This document shows positions 11,553 to 22,820 of a stretch of 64,000 nt of DNA, in pieces. How positions within the stretch are numbered: the first letter of the stretch is position 1; each line of letters begins with the position of its first letter. Source of the stretch: Henricia sp. BOLD:AAB3569. Lineage: Eukaryota > Echinodermata > Asteroidea > Spinulosida > Echinasteridae. The position numbers and the translations under genes were made by a program. A model generated the notes under the pieces. It was not told the DNA's origin. It ran no database searches and worked only from the letters and a program-made list of their open reading frames with translations. The stretch spans positions 1 through 64,000 of the forward strand of contig JBBELK010000683.1 in assembly GCA_037783545.1 (NCBI GenBank). The letters run 5' to 3'.

Positions 11553-13322
11553 AAGTAGCTACAGACAATGTTGAAAAAGTGGTATTGCCCAACTTTTTTA
11601 AACCAACATTTTTAATATTGACATTTCACTGCCGTATAGCTGAATGGTTTGGGAGTGGGGTGGTGGTTGTATTAGGCACGAAGTATAGTTGACTCTGACA
11701 AATGGGTGCTCAATGAACAACGCTGATTTAAACATGTAATAAATATGAAGGCCTTATATGCCTTTTATCGACTTTACTTCCAATGTTTCTCTTGTCCCTT
11801 CTTTAACTCTGTCCCCTACCAACCATGTTTTTACAAGGGGTGGAAGGTGAGGTGGACATTTCATCGTCTGTCATAAATACAAAAACCCGCCATGTCGCTA
11901 GTGCATTGCGAGTTGTAAAATGTTTGTGTCAGGTGTCGCCCTCGCTTCATACATTCGACACGCACACACAAGCCATGTTCAGTACGGGCACTACCTTCGA
12001 AGGTAAAGTTAACAACGACAGTCCCACTAACAACGACGCGTGTCCAAACGGTGCTTTAACAACGACGCGCAGGCGTGCACATAGCCTTGACCAAGGCGTT
12101 GGGCTTGTCTTCTAGACGGCCGCTGACGACGGATAAAACTGAACAAAGCGCTTACGAGCTACGGAATCTGTTGCACGTATTGGCTCACAACGCGTCCGCG
12201 CTACGACTATGCACAAATGCACGTACATGTATCGGTACGGTACTTAACCCAACAGCCTTTGACGGTTCTGCATTAAGCCAAACTGCAGCGAAACTCATAC
12301 AGTAATAGGGAAACCACCCAGCGTGAGCTGATATTTCATTGGTCGATGCACGCCAGGCTATGTTTAAAAAACGCTATGATCTGCGATCCCCAGTTTGTTC
12401 ATCCATGGAGCTTTCCGAGGCAGTATTAGGAGCTCCTACAAATCATTCAGGAAAGCTGTCATATTACGACCGTTGTCCCCCACAAGTGTAATCAAATACG
12501 TGATGTATTGGCCGAATAAATAATAATAATAATAATAAATGCTACGAACCCGATAATATTTTTTGTTTCGTCCATCGATCGATGCCACGGTTCTCGTAAC
12601 ACGACGACGCCATCACATGCATAATGCATGCCTCGCGGCATTACGTGCAACTCGTGAAGCTCTTGATTGGCTGAAGACAAATGTTAAATATTCATACCTT
12701 GCATACCCACATATCCAAAGCCCGCCATTTACATTTGTACAACTACAACATCAAAAAACTAATGGTTACAGAAGAACAACATCACAAGTAATTATGATAC
12801 ATGCACGTGACACTTAAATTTACGCTAATTACGGGAAGGGCAAAAACACGCAAAAACCCTTTTAAAGAGAAAAAAAAACAAATGGAAAATTCCCCTCCGG
12901 CTCCAAAATTAAAGTTTAATTTTATGGCAACCAAGTCATACGACTCCGTAAATTAGCATTTCTCACTTAAGTTGATCATGTGAATATTATGTGTATGTTT
13001 TGGTCCGAAGTGCCGATTTGAATGAGCTCAAAGAAGACATAGTTCTAAGGTGTGCACGAAGGCTGTTCCAAATTGCGGCGCCAGTTACAGCAAAACTCGT
13101 AGCCTTGTCCGAGGCTATGACATTGCGTGAATCCGTGAATAATTTGCCTGTATGCTAAGCAGCGAAAGTGCGCCACCACGAGATGAATTGTAGCCAACTG
13201 CTAAATGGTCTGGTTACCGTAATATCTTGGTCTGAATCCTGACTTCACGGACGAGGCTGAATCATAGCCTTGTTCTTTCTGTACTCGATTTCTTAATAAC
13301 TGCGTTGGAAATCCGACGCAAA
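11553..13322. other. Mostly unassigned sequence with an AAT microsatellite
   Basis: An (AAT)n run lies at about 12518-12540. The longest frames (for example 11825-12115) lack codon-like composition and recognisable motifs, so I do not call a gene. Confidence 0.4.
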
Positions 13323-13597
13323 TATGCACCTATCAATTGTTCCCCCCCCCCGCGCTACCCCACCCCCTAGGTGGGGGTTTGGTCAACATTTTCATGCCCC
13401 AGGGTGGGGCATTTGGTCCATTATCTGTGCATTTTTGCGCATGTTTTGCACCCGAGGGTGGGGATTTTTGTCACCTAAACGTTGCCCCAGGGGTGGGGTT
13501 TTTGTCACGCAAAAAGTGACAATCCCCACCTCTTAGGTGGGGTAGCCCGGGGGGAGGGGGGGGGGGGGGGGGGGGGGGGGGCAATTGATAGGCGCAT
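13323..13597. mobile_element. G-rich TIR MITE family 3, copy 1
   Basis: The left end TATGCACCTATCAATTGTTC and the right end GCAATTGATAGGCGCAT are inverted repeats. Next to them lie CTACCCCACCCCCTAGGTGG and CCACCTCTTAGGTGGGGTAG. The interior has TTTTGCGCATGTTTTGCACC. It is the same family as 32437-32653. A long G run sits by the right end. Confidence 0.85.
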
Positions 13598-13894
13598 TAC
13601 TTATGCGAAACCCGAGTGCTTATAAATATTCATCTTACATAACATCCAATCAGAGCTCATACTCGGGTCAAAAAAGTGAGCCCTCTTGCTGATTCTCAAT
13701 TCTCCATTTCTATTTTTAGCAGCAACTGAACCTGGCCGACCGCACGCGATATTATTTTCCGTACCACATATTCGCTATGGAGCTTCATCGAGGTGTCTGA
13801 TTGGTGCATTGTAAATTAATATTCATATTTTTTTATATAGCGCCTTCAAGAGTTATTAAATAAAAGGATATAAGGAAGAAAATGTAAGGGTTTG

Positions 13895-13975
13895 TCGAGT
13901 CGTTTGGTAGTCTAGTGGTTAAGACGTAGTACTATCAATCGAGAGATTGCAGATTCGAATCTCCTTTGAGTCGTA
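13895..13975 (+). ncRNA. tRNA-like sequence (degenerate, pol III boxes)
   Basis: TGGTAGTCTAGTGGTTAAGA resembles an A box of the Glu/Asp tRNA type, and AGATTCGAATCTC, about 33 bases later, resembles a B box. The acceptor strands do not pair well and the T stem has mismatches, so this is a tRNA pseudogene or SINE head rather than a working tRNA gene. Confidence 0.4.
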
Positions 13976-15711
13976 TTAATTTTTTTCACTATTATTTAAG
14001 GAAAGAGTGTGGTATTATGTGGGGTATGTTGAGGTAGTTATCGACAAAACACATCAGTATGCAACATATGCATGGGGGTTAAACCAATCAGAAGCAATGT
14101 TCGCTAAACTGCAGTACGGAAAAAAATATCGCCGACCGCACACCGCGCGCGCCCTTTGTCTTGCACGTACAATATGCATTATGCATTTTCGCAATTCTAC
14201 TTCCGCCACCACCACCGTCATCCGCCATTTTTGTCCGGAAATAAATAATCCGCACCGCCCACATAGACTTGTTCTAGTCTCGCGTGTCATAATCAGCGGC
14301 GCAACATTTGCACGCACAACAGGTTTTGATAGAGTCCGTATAAGCCCAACAGTCGTACGTACACTGGGGTAAAGTTTAACACGCAGGCAAAGTCACAGTG
14401 CGCATGCGCTAAGGTTCAAATTCGGTCTGAATTTCAAAACGCGGTGAAACTGACGACACTGCTCCTTTAATACAGCTTATAACCACCAAAACGTGCAGAT
14501 CAGATAAGAACTTCTAATTTTAAAGTGGAAAAAAAAAACAGGGATGTGATTTGTTCCGGTTTTTCCCGGGATAATCTTTGTCACAAAACAACAAGACTAA
14601 AGAAAGTTCCCGGGAAAAATACAAATTTATGTAGACCAGGTCTATAGGGCTTGTGCATAAAAGTTTTAAACGGTAAGACTTTAAAAGTGGATCAGAAATG
14701 TTTTTCTTTAAAATGAAGTGCAGATTAGATGGAAAAACCAAACATTTTGTGAGGAAACACTTGTCTCATATATTTTGCACAAAAGCCATGATCATTTTCT
14801 CAATTCTTTCCAATAAGAGCACTTGTTCTTCATAGCTTCCATTTATAAAGGTTCCCATTATAACGAGGTAATATGCAAAATCAAAGTATAGAGTCGTTGA
14901 CGTGGCTTCACACCTTGTGTACAAAACATAAGACTTTTTGAAAAATTACAGTGGAAAAGATTTACTTTAATAACGTCACCTTAACCATGTGTACAATGGA
15001 CCTGTTCTAAAAATCAGAAAAGTTTTCCTAAGAAATGTATCATCGTTTTTTCACTCCAAACTAATAATTACTCGCCAATTTCACATTTTGGTGGCTAAAT
15101 AGCTGGAACAAGACAACATATAGTGCAGGTATTAAAGTAAAATCATTCCAGATAGTCTAGTAATCATACCATTGTGGTGGCTTTCCAACGATCCTAGCTG
15201 TTGTAAGTGTGGGATTGACATGGAACAACTTTCAACAGAACTTAACCCATACGACGTATGTCATCACAGGCACAGTATGATTTCCTACTTTACTCCTTTG
15301 GAAAACAAACCACAAAGGCAATATTCCGGAGATCCATGTTAACGTCCAACAACAGGTTCCGATTTAACAGTGAGAGCTTCAGATGACATTGTATTTCTTG
15401 GAAAATAGTTGTACTATGCTTTGCCCCACAACGACTGAAGTGAATTTTGATGAATGAAAGAAACAGCGCACATTTTGATGCTGTGTGGAATTCAGCTTTC
15501 TTCGTTCTTTTGTTACCCGACTTCAGTGTATTTGCGTAACCTTACGTAATGCTTTGCTAAAAGGCACAAACACGCATCATTCGTGTAAAATAATGGAGTG
15601 CCTAGAACAATGGGCTAGGCTGGTTGGAGATTAACGGTAACGGTAACTCAATAACGCGCCATTCTGTGACATCATGACGACGTGGTCTGTAGCCTAATCT
15701 TAATACATGTA
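13976..15711. other. No feature recognised
   Basis: Several frames of about 70-120 codons are present, but none has motifs, consistent splice borders or homology I recognise. Part of 14690-14760 (AAACATTTTGTGAGGAAACA) loosely resembles 60750-60830 on the other strand, so a diverged repeat is possible. Confidence 0.4.
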
Positions 15712-16690
15712 ATTAGGAAAAGACCTTTGACCTCATTTTTCTATTGGTCAAATCTTTGTTGGCCTGTAATTTCAAGGTGTTAAGAGATACAAGTACCAGG
15801 TATTATACACCGTTTGCCCTTAACTTTTTTTCCAACTGGCCAACAGGGCCAGTTGGCTTAAGTCTTCACTGGCCCGTCAGCATTTCAAGTGGCCCGATTA
15901 AAATTTCTGGTTGTTCTTTTGAAACACAGTCGACCATTAATGTTTGCAATAACCACATTTGAGTGAATAAATTAGGAAATTTTGGTAGTCATAGAGTTCT
16001 CCCCAGTACAAGTTTTATTTCAACTGGACAGCCGGACCATTTGGGGAGGCTTTCCAGCTGGCCCGAGACGATTTCAACTGTCATTTGGCCAACGGACCAG
16101 TGCTAATTCGAACGCTGCCAGGTATTATAGTTAGACTTGGTCAAGCTTTCCAAAAATTAGGTTGGTGACCTTTGACTTATTTTCCTATTGGTCAAACAGA
16201 TGTTGGCCTATGTGGTAAGAGATACCAGAACGGGGTCAATGGCATTATGGTTGGTTATGGTCAAGCTGTACAAAAATTAAGATGATGACTTTTGACCTGT
16301 TTCTTATTGATTAAACAGATGTTTGGCTATAATTTCAAAGTGGTAAGAGATACCAGGATGGGGTCAATGGCATTATGGTTGGGTTTGGTCAAGCTGTACA
16401 AAATTTAGAATGATGACCTTCGACATGGTTTCCTATTGGTCAAACACATGTTGGCCTATAATTTGAAAGTGGTAGGAGGTACCAGGACGGGGTCAATGGC
16501 ATTATGGTTGGGTATGGTCAAGCATTATAGAAATTAAGTTGGTGACCTTTGACCTTGTTTCCTATTGGTTAAACAGATATTTGCCTATAATTTGAAAGTG
16601 ATATAATATACCAGGATGGGCTCAATGGCATTATATAGCTGGGTATAGTCAACTTGTACAAAAAAGAAGACGATGACCTTTGACCTCGTT
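15712..16690. repeat. Tandem array, about 120-bp module related to the hairpin-element body
   Basis: The module contains GACCTTTGACCT...TTTCCTATTGGTCAAACAGA, TTGGCCTATAATTTGAAAGT, GGTAAGAGATACCAGGA and CGGGGTCAATGGCATTATGG. It recurs about six times at 110-125-bp spacing. The same module, inverted, is part of the body of the elements at 43-53 kb, so this array derives from that family. It is interrupted by the insertion at 15808-16117. Confidence 0.8.
15808..16117. mobile_element. 310-bp insertion flanked by a 12-bp direct repeat
   Basis: CCAGGTATTATA stands immediately before and immediately after this block, while the surrounding tandem modules have a single copy at this place. The block has no terminal inverted repeats and no poly(A) tail. 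It contains AACTGGCCAACAGGGCCAGT and related GGCCAGT pieces. A 12-bp duplication fits LINE-type retroposition of an RNA or endonuclease-mediated capture. Confidence 0.65.
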
Positions 16691-16839
16691 CATTCTTACA
16701 CATCAAAGTACACATCAAATCATCAAACTAAGGTGTGATGAGCTTGATCGGAAAATGTTACCTTGAATGGCCTTTTCAAAGACGTTTCGGCTGGAGTATA
16801 AATACATGTATAATTTACATCAATGGTTATTTAAAAGCA

Positions 16840-17800
16840 GTATACATGATTGATATCTCGAAAATAAGAAATGTTCACAGATTTACGCCTAACTTACACA
16901 ATATTAACATGATGACCGTAGAAAACTTTAACTGAAATGGTTTTGTCTAAAGTGCTATAGTCTTTGAGAAATGAGTAAAACAATGCATAGTTCCGACCTG
17001 TCAATCAAGCCGAACCCGCGACCAATCACAACAGAGCTAGCAGACGGCGCCCACAAAGGTCAAAGTGATGCAATCATCACAAAGTCATTTAACAATCACG
17101 CGATTTTCTGCCCATACAGTTTGTTGTTTGTTGTATGTTGTATGCGCCAGTGACCGGGTTAATTTTGGTTTCAATGTTGGGCGATTCGCTGTTCAAAGGT
17201 AGGAAAGCGTATTTTTATGAAAGATATGTCATCCCTGCATTACTAGCCCTTCGCTCAGTGTGTGCTAGTACGGTAACTGTCGACCTCAAAACATAAATAC
17301 CTTTGGGTTTTCTCCAATGAATCTGTGCTTTCCATGCCGAGTCCCGTTGCTTTGTACGTAGTCTCGCAATTTTTTTGCGATGGCTTGTGAGCGCATAGCA
17401 ACAATATCTAAGGGGCGGGGTTAACTGGGAAATCTCGGAACTATGCATTAGTTTTCGTCTCATGAGACGAAAATTTAATTAGCCCTAAAACCATTTCGAC
17501 CAAGTGCCATTTCGTCCCCAAAACCACTTCACCCGAGTGCCATTTCGCCCCAAATAACTTCGTCAAAACACTATATCGCCCAAATGATACTACGCCCCAA
17601 GACACAGGCCGTGGTTCAGGGCGAAATGGTTCAGGGCGAAGTGGTTTTGGGGCGAAATAAGTGCGAACCCTTTTTCTCAAAAGTTAGACTAAGTACGGAG
17701 CTGTTTTTTTGCTCAGGTTGGTTCTAATCATGCATATCTTCAATCACACAGGAGGATAAAAATATTTGTATAACCAATCATGTATACTATCTTTAAAACT
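16840..17800 (+). repeat. Interspersed repeat with palindromic core, copy 2
   Basis: Homologous to 6893-7332, with the palindromic core at about 17462-17670 (ACCATTTCG...CCACTTCACCC, then GGGCGAAGTGGTTTTGGGGC). It is split by the TIR element at 16982-17449. Confidence 0.7.
16982..17449. mobile_element. 468-bp TIR element nested in the repeat above
   Basis: Perfect 15-bp terminal inverted repeats, AATGCATAGTTCCGA and TCGGAACTATGCATT. The related copy at about 6996 reads AAAACAATTA straight through and is the empty site. The interior has no transposase. The target duplication is short (about 2 bp) and its exact edge is ambiguous. Confidence 0.85.
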
Positions 17801-17921
17801 TTGGTTTGCGTGACTTCACAGTTAAGTGACTTGCACTTTGGAGTCAACAATTTCAAAAAGACTTAATGCAAGGATACATAACAATACAACCATTCACGCG
17901 AGCGGAACGAACTGGATTTGG
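17773..17921 (+). repeat. Direct repeat, left copy
   Basis: About 140 bp (ACCAATCATGTATACTAT...GGAACGAACTGGATTTGG) recurs at 18508-18644 with few differences. The two copies flank the large palindrome at 17993-18178. Confidence 0.9.
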
Positions 17922-17992
17922 CAACTGCACGTTTCCTTATTATCAACATGTCACGGTGAGTAATCACAGACGGATGTCGCCTGGGGAGAACT

Positions 17993-18178
17993 ATACAAAT
18001 ATTGACTGCTCATGAGGGTGATGGTGCAAACTATCGTCCCGAGGTTATTTTGAGACGGCAGGCCTGCTATTTTCCCGAGGCCGTAGGCCGAGGGAAAATA
18101 GCAGGCCTGCCGTCTCAAAATAACCGAGGGACGATAGTTTGCTCCATAACCCGAATAAAGAGCAGTCAATATTTGTTT
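17993..18178. mobile_element. Large palindromic element, about 186 bp
   Basis: CAAATATTGACTGCTC at the left and GAGCAGTCAATATTTG at the right are inverted, and the inner arms CGGCAGGCCTGCTATTTTCC / GGAAAATAGCAGGCCTGCCG are perfect. The right outer end continues as CATAACCCGAATAAA. The last 50 bp of the window repeat this end. Both strands show mirror-image frames, which are not genes. Confidence 0.85.
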
Positions 18179-18507
18179 TATATACCTTATACATTGATTT
18201 TATGTGTCAAAATTATTGGTATTTTTGACCTATGACGCAGAGGTCAAACAATAGTACTTTTTCAGTTGCCCAAAATTGTACTATCCTTTGACCTATGACG
18301 CAAAGGTCAAACAATAGTACTTTTTTTAGTTGCCGTCGGAAATGGTTAAACTATTCCATGTCAGGTGATCTGCTTTTAACCAATCAGTTAACGAGACTCA
18401 ATGTATGAGGTATATAAATTAAAATATGTTTACGTGTCCATTGGAACAACGATATGGTTGGTGACTTCGTCCCAGGTGCACCTTACTCGTAAGGTTTGTA
18501 ACAGTTT

Positions 18508-18644
18508 ACCAATCATGTATACTATTTTTAAAACTTTGGTTTGCGTGACTTCACAGTTAAGTGACTTGCACTTTGGAGTCAACAATTTTTGCAAGGATAC
18601 ATAACAATACAACCATTCATGCGAGCGGAACGAACTGGATTTGG
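18508..18644 (+). repeat. Direct repeat, right copy
   Basis: Second copy of 17773-17921. Compared with the first it lacks about 12 bp in the middle. Confidence 0.9.
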
Positions 18645-18719
18645 AGCTCGAAATAGACCCATACATGATTCTGAAGGTCTTTCTGAAATAGACTGAAAGA
18701 GAACCTGAAAAGAAACCAC

Positions 18720-18840
18720 GAAATGTTTTTTTTTGTATTTTATTACTTCACTTGATTTTGTAACTTCTTTTTGGGTGGTGTTGTGGTCTGTGAAGCGCTT
18801 TGAGGTATTCTACGTAAGGCGCTGTTATAAATATATTATT
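18720..18840 (+). mobile_element. 3' tail of a non-LTR retroelement
   Basis: GTGAAGCGCTTTGAGG followed by AAGGCGCTGTTATAAATATA and TTATT is the usual 3' end of many animal CR1/L2-like elements and their SINEs. It ends directly at the hairpin of the next feature. Confidence 0.5.
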
Positions 18841-18979
18841 GGCTGTTCCGATGCGGTCGGAACAGCCTTTGTTTTCGTTACGTTTTTTTTTTCTTCTTCT
18901 TCCACCTTTTTCAGACGCTATTTTGGACACTTGCACATTGATGATTGACTTCAAACTTCACATGGACATTGGTCACTAT
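18841..18979 (-). mobile_element. Hairpin element, 3' end with GGCTGTTCC hairpin (type A)
   Basis: Read on the minus strand, this is the family body (TTGAAGTCAATCATCAATGT), the purine stretch GGTGGAAGAAGAAG, an A run, the linker CGTAACGAAAACAAA, and then the terminal hairpin GGCTGTTCC...GGAACAGCC at 18841-18867. The hairpin abuts a retroelement tail ending TTATT. The body is interrupted by the TIR element at 18980 and resumes at 19391-19459. Confidence 0.75.
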
Positions 18980-19390
18980 AAGGGCGTTCGAGATGCTTAC
19001 CTCGTGTAACACGCCGTTATCGTTTAAGGCAGGATGAAAAAAGCCGGCGCCACGCAAAAATAGTAGCCCTAAAGTACCGAAATAAACTTCGTCAATGCCC
19101 ACGGACATCTACTGATTCAGCAAAATGTATTTACAGCCCTATTCCCTCCTTATTTGTGTCATAAATAAGTGTTGTTTTTCGTACTCACGTCGCAATTCCA
19201 AACTGTCCGCCAAGTTTTACTACTCGCGGTTACTAGGTGACGTCATTACACCTTGCTTTTCACCACTGACCCGCCCGCGAGCTCGGGTAGTGGTGGCTGC
19301 CACCGGGGCAGACTCGTGTAACACGTAACGGCTAAAATAACGCTTCGGTGTAAGTCGGTGCTACCCGGTGTGAGCATCTCGAACGCCCCT
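18980..19390. mobile_element. TIR element family 1, copy B
   Basis: The ends AAGGGCGTTCGAGATGCTTA and GTGAGCATCTCGAACGCCCC are inverted repeats. The interior matches copies A and C, but about 130 bp near the left is missing. It is inserted in the body of the hairpin element, and the comparable uninterrupted body at 43660 shows that about 16 bp of target was lost or replaced. Confidence 0.85.
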
Positions 19391-19459
19391 ACTAATGACG
19401 CAATGATGGCGTCATCACGTGTCAGATTAAAGTGTCAGTTTAATAAATTAAATATTAAA

Positions 19460-20690
19460 CTAGAGCTTCGCGTTTGTGTCTTTTACAAACGCAAGGTGAT
19501 CGGGTGACATAGACATTGATCTTATGATGACGTCACACTTTTAAAATTGGTTGAAAACTTGAGTTGGTCGATGTTGCAAAAGAAACATTCACATATCGAT
19601 TGCTAGGATTGGAATTCTTAAGACATATGACTCTTTGATTATTATACGCTAAACTTTTAGTGTGTGTCTGATGACGTCATTATTGGCCCAGTCAATCTCA
19701 CCATGATGTCACTATTGTGTGCACAAATTGCTCAATGATCTACTAAAGAACAAGTTCTTACATGTGGTGAAATAATCTTTCGAATATATATTACGGTTTT
19801 CAAGATTTTGTCATTTGAGATCATATTACGTAGTCACCGTGGACGTGATGACGTCATCATTGGTATAGTCATCAAGTCCACATGTGTGGGAACAATTTGT
19901 TCCATAGAACTATGGTCAAATTCCCTACCACTTTAGCTCTATTTGCATTCAAAATGCTAAAAGCTGGCACATTCTCGATTAACTTCCGGTTTAGACCGGA
20001 AGTAGGGGTCACACAGGGGTCATGTCAGTGTATGATTTGTTTAGTTCATTTAGACCTATAATGCTGGGAAAGAATTGTTCAAGTATCTATTATGGTTATT
20101 GATATATTAATTTTGGAAATAATAACCTTTAAATGTTTGTAATTTGACACCTGTGATGACATCATGATGTCACAATTTTGTGCACAAATTGTTCAACAAT
20201 ATGATTAACATCAAGTTCTTAAATGTGGCGAAGGAATCATACCAATATCTGTTGTGGTTCTCAAGATACAGCATTTTAAAACAATTCAGCTCCAAATTTG
20301 CATAATTTGACACCACATTACGTAACCACCGTCCATGTGAAGACGTCACCATTGATATAGTCAATAGGTCCACATGTGTGGAAACATTTCGTTCCGTGGA
20401 AATATGGTCAAATCCACTACCACTTTGAATCTATTTGCATTAAAAATGCTAAACAATTGCACATTTTCGAACAACTTCCAGTTTGGACCGGAAGTAGGCG
20501 TCACACAGGGGTCATGACATCGTATGATTTGTTCAGTTCATTTAGACTTATCATTATGTGAAAGAATTGTTCAAGTATCTATTACGGTTCTTGAGATATT
20601 AATTTTGAAAATAATAACCTTTGAATTTTTGTAATTTGACACCTGATGACGTCATGATTACGTCACACTTGATGCCATCATGATACTATA
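19460..20690 (+). mobile_element. Hairpin element type B, copy A (5' part)
   Basis: It starts CTAGAGCTT, followed by the stem-loop CGCGTTTGT...ACAAACGC (19469-19492) and the tag AGGTGATCGG (19494-19503). The body holds two diverged halves of about 480 bp, each with ATGACGTCAT, TCCACATGTGTGG and an inverted TTCCGG...CCGGAAG pair. It matches 35997-37190. The body continues after a transposon, at 23228-23490, where it is truncated. Its own 3' hairpin was not found. Confidence 0.75.
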
Positions 20691-20825
20691 CTACACTCCT
20701 TTAGCAGTGCTTTGCGCGCGCCACTTTAGTTTGCCCGCTCCAACCACTGCTAAACTTCGCCGCAAATCCTGCGAAGCCAATCAGCACACCGCTTACAAAA
20801 TCGTTAGGATTGTTGCACGGATAGC

Positions 20826-20890
20826 CAATCACAATCGGGTATCGCGCCGCGCCCCCTGACGTCATGCATATGCATATATACCGCCGGTCC
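20826..20890 (+). promoter_or_regulatory. Promoter-like motif cluster inside the TIR transposon
   Basis: Within 60 bp: a CCAAT box (AGCCAATCAC), a CRE (TGACGTCA), an octamer-like repeat (ATGCATATGCATAT) and a TATA-like ATATATA, followed by GC-rich sequence. The spacing is that of a compact animal promoter reading rightward. Any downstream product would be short and is unknown, so this may be the relic of a transposase promoter. Confidence 0.4.
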
Positions 20891-22403
20891 GCAGCGCGAG
20901 AAGTGATACGCTTGCAAAAAAAGACGATGAAACACACACCAAAAATCGGCAAATATTTCCCACTGCTAATACTCAAAACAGTCCATGTTTCCCTTCTACA
21001 CAAAGAATATGTAATATTCTACCCATAAATAATGAAAATTCTACGTACATTTGTCTAGTCCAGTCGGGATCCAACGAAATCTAACGGCATTCCGAAAAAA
21101 ACAGAAATCCAAAATTACCGCCGTGGCGCCGTATGGTTTCCCGTAGTCTGATTGGCTAACGATGACGTCATTGCTCGTTCCAGATTAGACTGCTTTACGG
21201 TCCACCTATTTTGCGTTGGTTAAGTTGTACGCAAAGAGCTTTATTGAATCGCCCCGAATTCAAGTACACATACCTTATTTTTTAAATATCTATATTTCTC
21301 TTCTTTGAACAGTATTATTAAGCCCCACTAAATCAAAACCAATAAGCTATTAAAACTCAAAGCATAGCCAATAAGCCAGGCGTGTATTTAATCAAGTTTT
21401 GATAAGTTTTTACTTAAAATCACTTAGCAAGGATTTGCAAGTTCAAATTTAAATCTGAAGATTTTACTTTGTTGTACACAAGATTTAAGTAAAGGTCAGC
21501 TACTCTATTTCCCAATCTTCTGTTTCCTTGCTCTATACATCTGCCCAAATAAATTTAAATAAACAGCCAAACTCACTTTGGAAAAAATATATATTATGGT
21601 CTTGTTTTTGTGACACAGAAACACATCATGACATAAAATGATAGACTGCTAACGGTTTTCTGTATTTATTCACCGTCACACAACTTTACACGGTCACTAC
21701 ACATGACATGGTGGATTTCAAAAACGTAAATATTGCCAAAAATGTAACCCATAATACACTGTACATGCAAAACCATCTGCTGAATAAATAGTCACATCAA
21801 TTAAAAGGTTTTGCTGTTGCAGAGAGTACATCATGAAGAAATATTATTAATTAAACTCCTTAACAGCATTGTTAAATTCCAACTTTTTGAATAGATACTG
21901 AAAATAAAGAATACTCTCTGACGATATTTATTTTTAAAACAATTTTTTAAAATATTTAAATTGGAACAGCAAGATGTTTGTTTGACGGTGAGATTTCTGG
22001 TCCAAACAGGGTAGTTTGTGTTGCGAAACGGACTTGTGAAACCAGCGACAGTTTGGGGAGATTGTTGTCTGTGTTTGTGCAAAATTTCAGTGTAAAAAAC
22101 ATGCCCTTTGTTTGATTGTTTTAGCACACAAAAATTATTATCAGTTCCTCTTCGTGAGCTTCGTCGAGTGCGTAGTTTTCATTCCAGGCGTAAATGTGTG
22201 CTATTACATTGACAACGACGTTGCGTGCCCCCACGTGTGCTACGTACTCCTGCTGCATTTAGGCTTTCGTGACAAAGCTTATAGTTTAGCAGAAAACGAG
22301 ACAGCGTGTTGAACTAAGACTGATCAGACTTGAAGTTGAGGAATTATTCGCTGGCTTGGCGCAATATATCTCTGTGGGGGCGCTTCATACTGCACCGCAT
22401 TCT

Positions 22404-22820
22404 TCGGTATTTTTTTCGTATACATTGAACAAAGATTTTAAGGAAATTACCTCCTGGAATCAACACATAATGTAATTTTAAGATATACTTCCCACTTGCA
22501 CTTTTGTCGCAAATGTTGCTTTTCTGTAGAAAAATCACGTTTTCTTCCTCAAAAAATGCCTTCAGTTAGTGCACAAGATAACCATTCACGCGCGTGCGCA
22601 GCGCCCTCTGTTGTCGCGCTTACACACAGACCGCTCGCCACGTCATTTTGTGCATTACTTTATGCAGTAATTTTATCATTTATTTATCTCAGAAATGCAA
22701 CATTTGCGACGGAAGTGTCAGTGGGAAGTATATCTTAGAATTGAATAAGCTATCGATTCCAACATATAAATTTATCCAATTCCGTGTTCAATGTATATTA
22801 AAAAAATACCTTCGCGGTAA
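22404..22820. mobile_element. Fold-back element inside the 2.5-kb transposon
   Basis: Inverted arms of about 120-130 bp: GATATACTTCCCACTTGCAC and TTTTGTCGCAAATGTTGC on the left, GCAACATTTGCGACGGAAG and CAGTGGGAAGTATATCTTA on the right. Weaker pairing continues outward to ATACATTGAACA / TGTTCAATGTAT. It could be nested or part of the transposon interior. Confidence 0.75.

Noticed and set aside
14007-14372. 121-codon frame on the + strand
   Set aside because: No motif, an overlapping frame on the other strand, and no splice or promoter support.
17951-18235. Similar peptides encoded on both strands
   Set aside because: The region is a long palindrome, so both strands read alike. It is a mobile element end structure.
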